A stretch of DNA of 64,000 nucleotides. It comes from Balaenoptera acutorostrata (Eukaryota; Chordata; Mammalia; Artiodactyla; Balaenopteridae). Below the pieces are notes generated by a model. The model had not been told where the DNA came from. It ran no database searches and saw only the letters and a program-made list of their open reading frames with translations. Location: positions 37,121,641 to 37,185,640 of the forward strand of contig NC_080074.1 of NCBI RefSeq assembly GCF_949987535.1. Direction: 5' to 3'. Shown here piece by piece: positions 60,231-64,000 of the stretch; the stretch's first letter is position 1, and the number at the start of each line of letters is the position of its first letter. Both the position numbers and the translations under genes were made by a program.

Positions 60231-63200
60231 ATGGTCATAGGAACATACATATCGATAATTACCTTAAACGTGAATGGATTAAATGCCCCAACCAAAAGAC
60301 ATAGACTGGCTGAATGGATACAAAAACAAGACCCATATATATGCTGTCTACAAGAGACCCACTTCAGACCTAGGGACACATACAGACTGAAAGTGAGGGG
60401 ATGGAAAAAGACATTCCATGCAAATGGAAATCAAAAGAAAGCTGGAGTAGCTATACTCATATCAGATAAAATAGACTTTAAAATAAAGAATGTTACAAGA
60501 GACAAGGAAGGACACTACATAATGATCCAGGGATCAATCCAAGAAGAAGATATAACAATTATAAATATATATGCACCCAACATAGGAGCACCTCAATACA
60601 TAAGGCAACTGCTAACAGCTATAAAAGAGGAAATCGACAGTAACACAATAATAGTGGGGGACTTTAACACCTCACTTACACCAATGGACAGATCATCCAA
60701 AATGAAAATAAATAAGGAAACAGAAGCTTTAAATGACACAATAGACCAGATAGATTTAATTGATATATATAGGACATTCCATCCAAAAACGGCAGATTAC
60801 ACGTTCTTCTCAAGTGCACACGGAACATTCTCCAGGATAGATCACATCTTGGGTCACAAATCAAGCCTCAGTAAATTTAAGAAAATTGAAATCATATCAA
60901 GCATCTTTTCTGACCACAACACTATGAGATTAGAAATGAATTACAGGGAAAAAAACGTAAAAAAGACAAACACATGGAGGCTAAACAATACGTTACTAAA
61001 TAACCAAGAGATCACTGAAGAAATCAAACAGGAAATAAAAAAATACCTAGAGACAAATGACAATGAAAACACGACGACCCAAAACCTATGGGATGCAGCA
61101 AAAGCGGTTCTAAGAGGGAAGTTTATAGCTATACAAGCCTACCTAAAGAAACAAGAAAAATCTCAAGTAAACAATCTAACATTACACCTAAAGAAACTAG
61201 AGAAAGAAGAACAAACAAAACCCAAAGTTAGCAGAAGGAAAGAAATCATAAAGATCAGAGCAGAAATAAATGAAATAGAAACAAAGAAAACAATAGCAAA
61301 GATCAATAAAACTAAAAGCTGGTTCTTTGAGAAGATAAACAAAATTGATAAGCCATTAGCCAGACTCATCAAGAAAAAGAGGGAGAGGACTCAAATCAAT
61401 AAAATCAGAAATGAAAAAGGAGAAGTTACAACAGACACCGCAGAAATACAAAACATCCTAAGAGACTACTACAAGCAACTTTATGCCAATAAAATGGACA
61501 ACCTGGAAGAAATGGACAAATTCTTAGAAAGGTATAACCTTCCAAGACTGAATCAGGAAGAAACAGAAAATATCAACAGACCAATCACAAGTAATGAAAT
61601 TGAAACTGTGATTAAAAATCTTCCAACAAACAAAAGTCCAGGACCAGATGGCTTCACAGGTGAATTCTATCAAACATTTAGAGAAGAGCTAACACCCATC
61701 CTTCTCAAACTCTTCCAAAAAATTGCAGAGGAAGGAACTCTCCCAAACTCATTCTATGAGGCCACCATCACCCTGATACCAAAACCAGACAAAGACACTA
61801 CAAAAAAAGAAAATTACAGACCAATATCACTGATGAATATAGATGCAAAAATCCTCAACAAAATACTAGCAAACAGAATCCAACAACACATTAAAAGGAT
61901 CATACACCACGATCAAGTGGGATTTATCCCAGGGATGCAAGGATTCTTCAATATACGCAAATCAATCAATGTGATACACCATATTAACAAATTGAAGAAG
62001 AAAAACCATATGATCATCTCAATAGATGCAGAAAAAGCTTTTGACAAAATTCAACACCCAGTTATGATAAAAACTCTCCAGAAAGTGGGCATAGAGGGAA
62101 CCTACCTCAACATAATAAAGGCCATATATGACAAACCCACAGCAAACATCATTCTCAATGGTGAAAAACTGAAAGCATTTCCTCTAAGATCAGGAACGAG
62201 ACAAGGATGTCCACTCTCACCACTATTATTCAACATAGTTCTGGAAGTCCTAGCCACGGCAATCAAAGAAGAAAAAGAAATAAAAGGAATACAAATTGGA
62301 AAAGAAGAAGTAAAACTGTCGCTGTTTGCGGATGACATGATACTATACATAGAGAATCCTAAAACTGCCACCAGAAAACTGCTAGAGCTAATTAATGAAT
62401 ATGGTAAAGTTGCAGGTTACAAAATTAATGCACAGAAATCTCTTGCATTCCTATACACTAATGATGAAAAATCTGAAAGAGAAATTATGGAAACACTCCC
62501 ATTTACCATTGCAACAAAAAGAATAAAATACCTAGGAATAAACCTACCTAGGGAGACAAAAGACCTGCATGCAGAAAACTATAAGACACTGCTGAAAGAA
62601 ATTAAAGATGATACCAACAGATGGAGAGATATATCATGTTCTTGGATTGGAAGAATCAACATTGTGAAAATGAGTATACTACCCAAAGCAATCTACAGAT
62701 TCAATGCAATCCCTATCAAATTACCAATGGCATTTTTTATGGAGCTAGAACAAATCATCTTAAAATTTGTACAGAAACACAAAAGACCCCGAATAGCCAA
62801 AGCAGTCTTGAGGCAAAAAAATGGAGCTGGAGGAATCAGACTCCCTGACTTCAGACTATACTACAAAGCTACAGTAATCAAGACAATATGGTACTGGCAC
62901 AAAAACAGAAACATAGATCAATGGAACAAGAGAGAAAGCCCAGAGATTAACCCACGCACCTAGGGTCAACTAATCTATGACAAAGGAGGCAAAGATATAC
63001 AATGGAGAAAAGACAGTCTCTTCAATAAGTGGTGCTGGGAAAACTGGACAGCCACATGTAAAAGAATGAAATTAGAATACTCCCTAACACCATACACAAA
63101 AATAAACTCAAAATGGATTAGAGACCTAAATATAAGACTGGCCACTATAAAACTCTTAGAGGAAAACATAGGAAGAACACTCTTTGACATAAATCACAGC

Positions 63201-64000
63201 AAGATCTTTTTCGATCCACCTCCTAGAGTAATGGAAATAAAAACAAAAATAAACAAGTGGGACCTAATGAAACTTCAAAGCTTTTGCACAGCAAAGGAAA
63301 CCATAAACAAGACGAAAAGACAACCCTCAGAATGGGAGAAAATATTTGCAAATGAATCAACGGACAAAGGATTAATCTCCAAAATATATAAACAGCTCAT
63401 TCAGCTCAATATCAAAGAAACAAACACCCCAATCCAAAAATGGGCAGAAGACCTAAATAGACATTTCTCCAAAGAAGACATACAGACGGCCACGAAGCAC
63501 ATGAAAAGATGCTCAACATCACTAATTATTAGAGAAATGCAAATCAAAACTACAATGAGGTATCACCTCACTCCTGTTAGAATGGGCATCATCAGAAAAT
63601 CTACAAACAACAAATGCTGGAGAGGGTGTGGAGAAAAGGGAACCCTCTTGCACTGTTGGTGGGAATGTAAATTGATACAGCCACTATGGAGAACAATATG
63701 GAGGTTCCTTAAAAAACTAAAAATAGAATTACCATATGACCCAGCAATCCCACTACTGGGCATATACCCAGAGAAAACCGTAATTCAAAAAGACACATGA
63801 ACCCGAATGTTCATTGCAGCACTATTTACAATAGCCAGGTCATGGAAGCAACCTAAATGCCCATCAACAGACGAATGGATAAAGAAGTGGCGGTACATAT
63901 ATACAATGGAATATTACTCAGCCATAAAAAGGAACGAAATTGAGTCATTTGTTGAGAAGTGGATGGATCTAGAGACTGTCATACAGAGTGAAGTAAGTCA
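60231..64000 (+). pseudogene. L1 ORF2p frame with two nonsense codons, 3' end outside window
   Basis: Endonuclease-reverse transcriptase frame. The endonuclease domain carries [21 protein letters not shown] and SDHN at residues 227-230. The reverse transcriptase includes [21 protein letters not shown] and FADD at residues 699-702. The frame is open for 910 codons to TAG at 62961-62963, where relatives have a sense codon (expected TAT). It stays in frame to a second stop, TGA at 63798-63800 (expected TGC/TGT), with the Cys-rich [19 protein letters not shown] segment between them. It then stays open to the window end. The 910-residue product would contain EN and RT but lack the C-terminal domain needed for efficient retrotransposition. 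Confidence 0.92.

Larger units (their letters stand above)
58285..64000 (+). mobile_element. Young L1, full-length type, running off the window
   Basis: It starts after a poly(A) run with CCAAGATGGCGGAGTAGAAG at 58302, followed by a ~960-bp 5'UTR, an intact ORF1, a 58-bp spacer and an ORF2 that is open except for two nonsense codons. The element continues past 64000, so its 3' end and TSD cannot be checked. Similarity to the 12113-13942 copy shows the same 5'UTR subfamily. Confidence 0.95.

Overview
The window is mammalian nuclear DNA and almost certainly from a cetacean. Copies of the tRNA-derived CHR SINE family (GGGCTTCCCTGGTGGCGCAG heads), known from cetaceans, hippos and ruminants, occur throughout. 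The version ending in 'cgcacagaaacgaagaccc' is the type I associate with whales and dolphins. Young L1 elements share one closely related ORF1/ORF2 set. There is no bacterial operon structure, CRISPR array, rRNA gene or functional tRNA gene.

The host gene is TMTC2, on the minus strand. Three consecutive coding exons of its TPR region lie at 20145-20230, 19473-19657 and 18317-18395. Splice sites are good and phases are compatible. I read the rest of the window as TMTC2 intron: the 3' side of the gene lies toward position 1 and the 5' side toward 64000. No further exon was recognised.

Region by region. 1-4900: nested L1 3' ends and CHR SINEs, including a SINE inside an L1 that has its own target-site duplication (TSD). 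4900-12092: AT-rich intron with a fresh 133-bp tandem duplication at 5399-5665 and old L1 remnants. 12113-13942: an L1 5' end (5'UTR plus an intact 310-codon ORF1) that stops just after ORF1, has no poly(A), yet has a 20-bp TSD. 13963-20230: intron, a MIR, a CHR SINE and the TMTC2 exon cluster. 20231-37540: intron with MIRs, a MER5-type element, a MaLR-like LTR, microsatellites and a twin-primed (5'-inverted) L1.

37556-41401: the most interesting locus. It is a 3.85-kb minus-strand retrocopy bounded by a perfect 15-bp TSD and ending in AATAAA plus poly(A). It carries a sperm-motility-kinase-like (MARK-related) frame of 477 open codons. Its ATG-ATG start is closed by TAG at codon 3, and its catalytic-loop Asn is Ser. 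A CTAAC-type degenerate repeat and about 2 kb of upstream sequence were apparently mobilised with it.

42385-49498: a full-length, decayed L1 with an unusual long GC-rich then T-rich 5'UTR, interrupted by a SINE. 49515-58284: intron with a MaLR-like LTR, an L1 3' end and a SINE. 58285-64000: a young full-length-type L1 running off the window, with ORF1 intact and ORF2 carrying two nonsense codons.

TMTC2, the kinase retrocopy and the ORF1-only L1 are co-oriented, so the two retroelements could in principle feed transcripts into downstream TMTC2 exons. That is inference. All family names rest on recognition from memory, not on searches.
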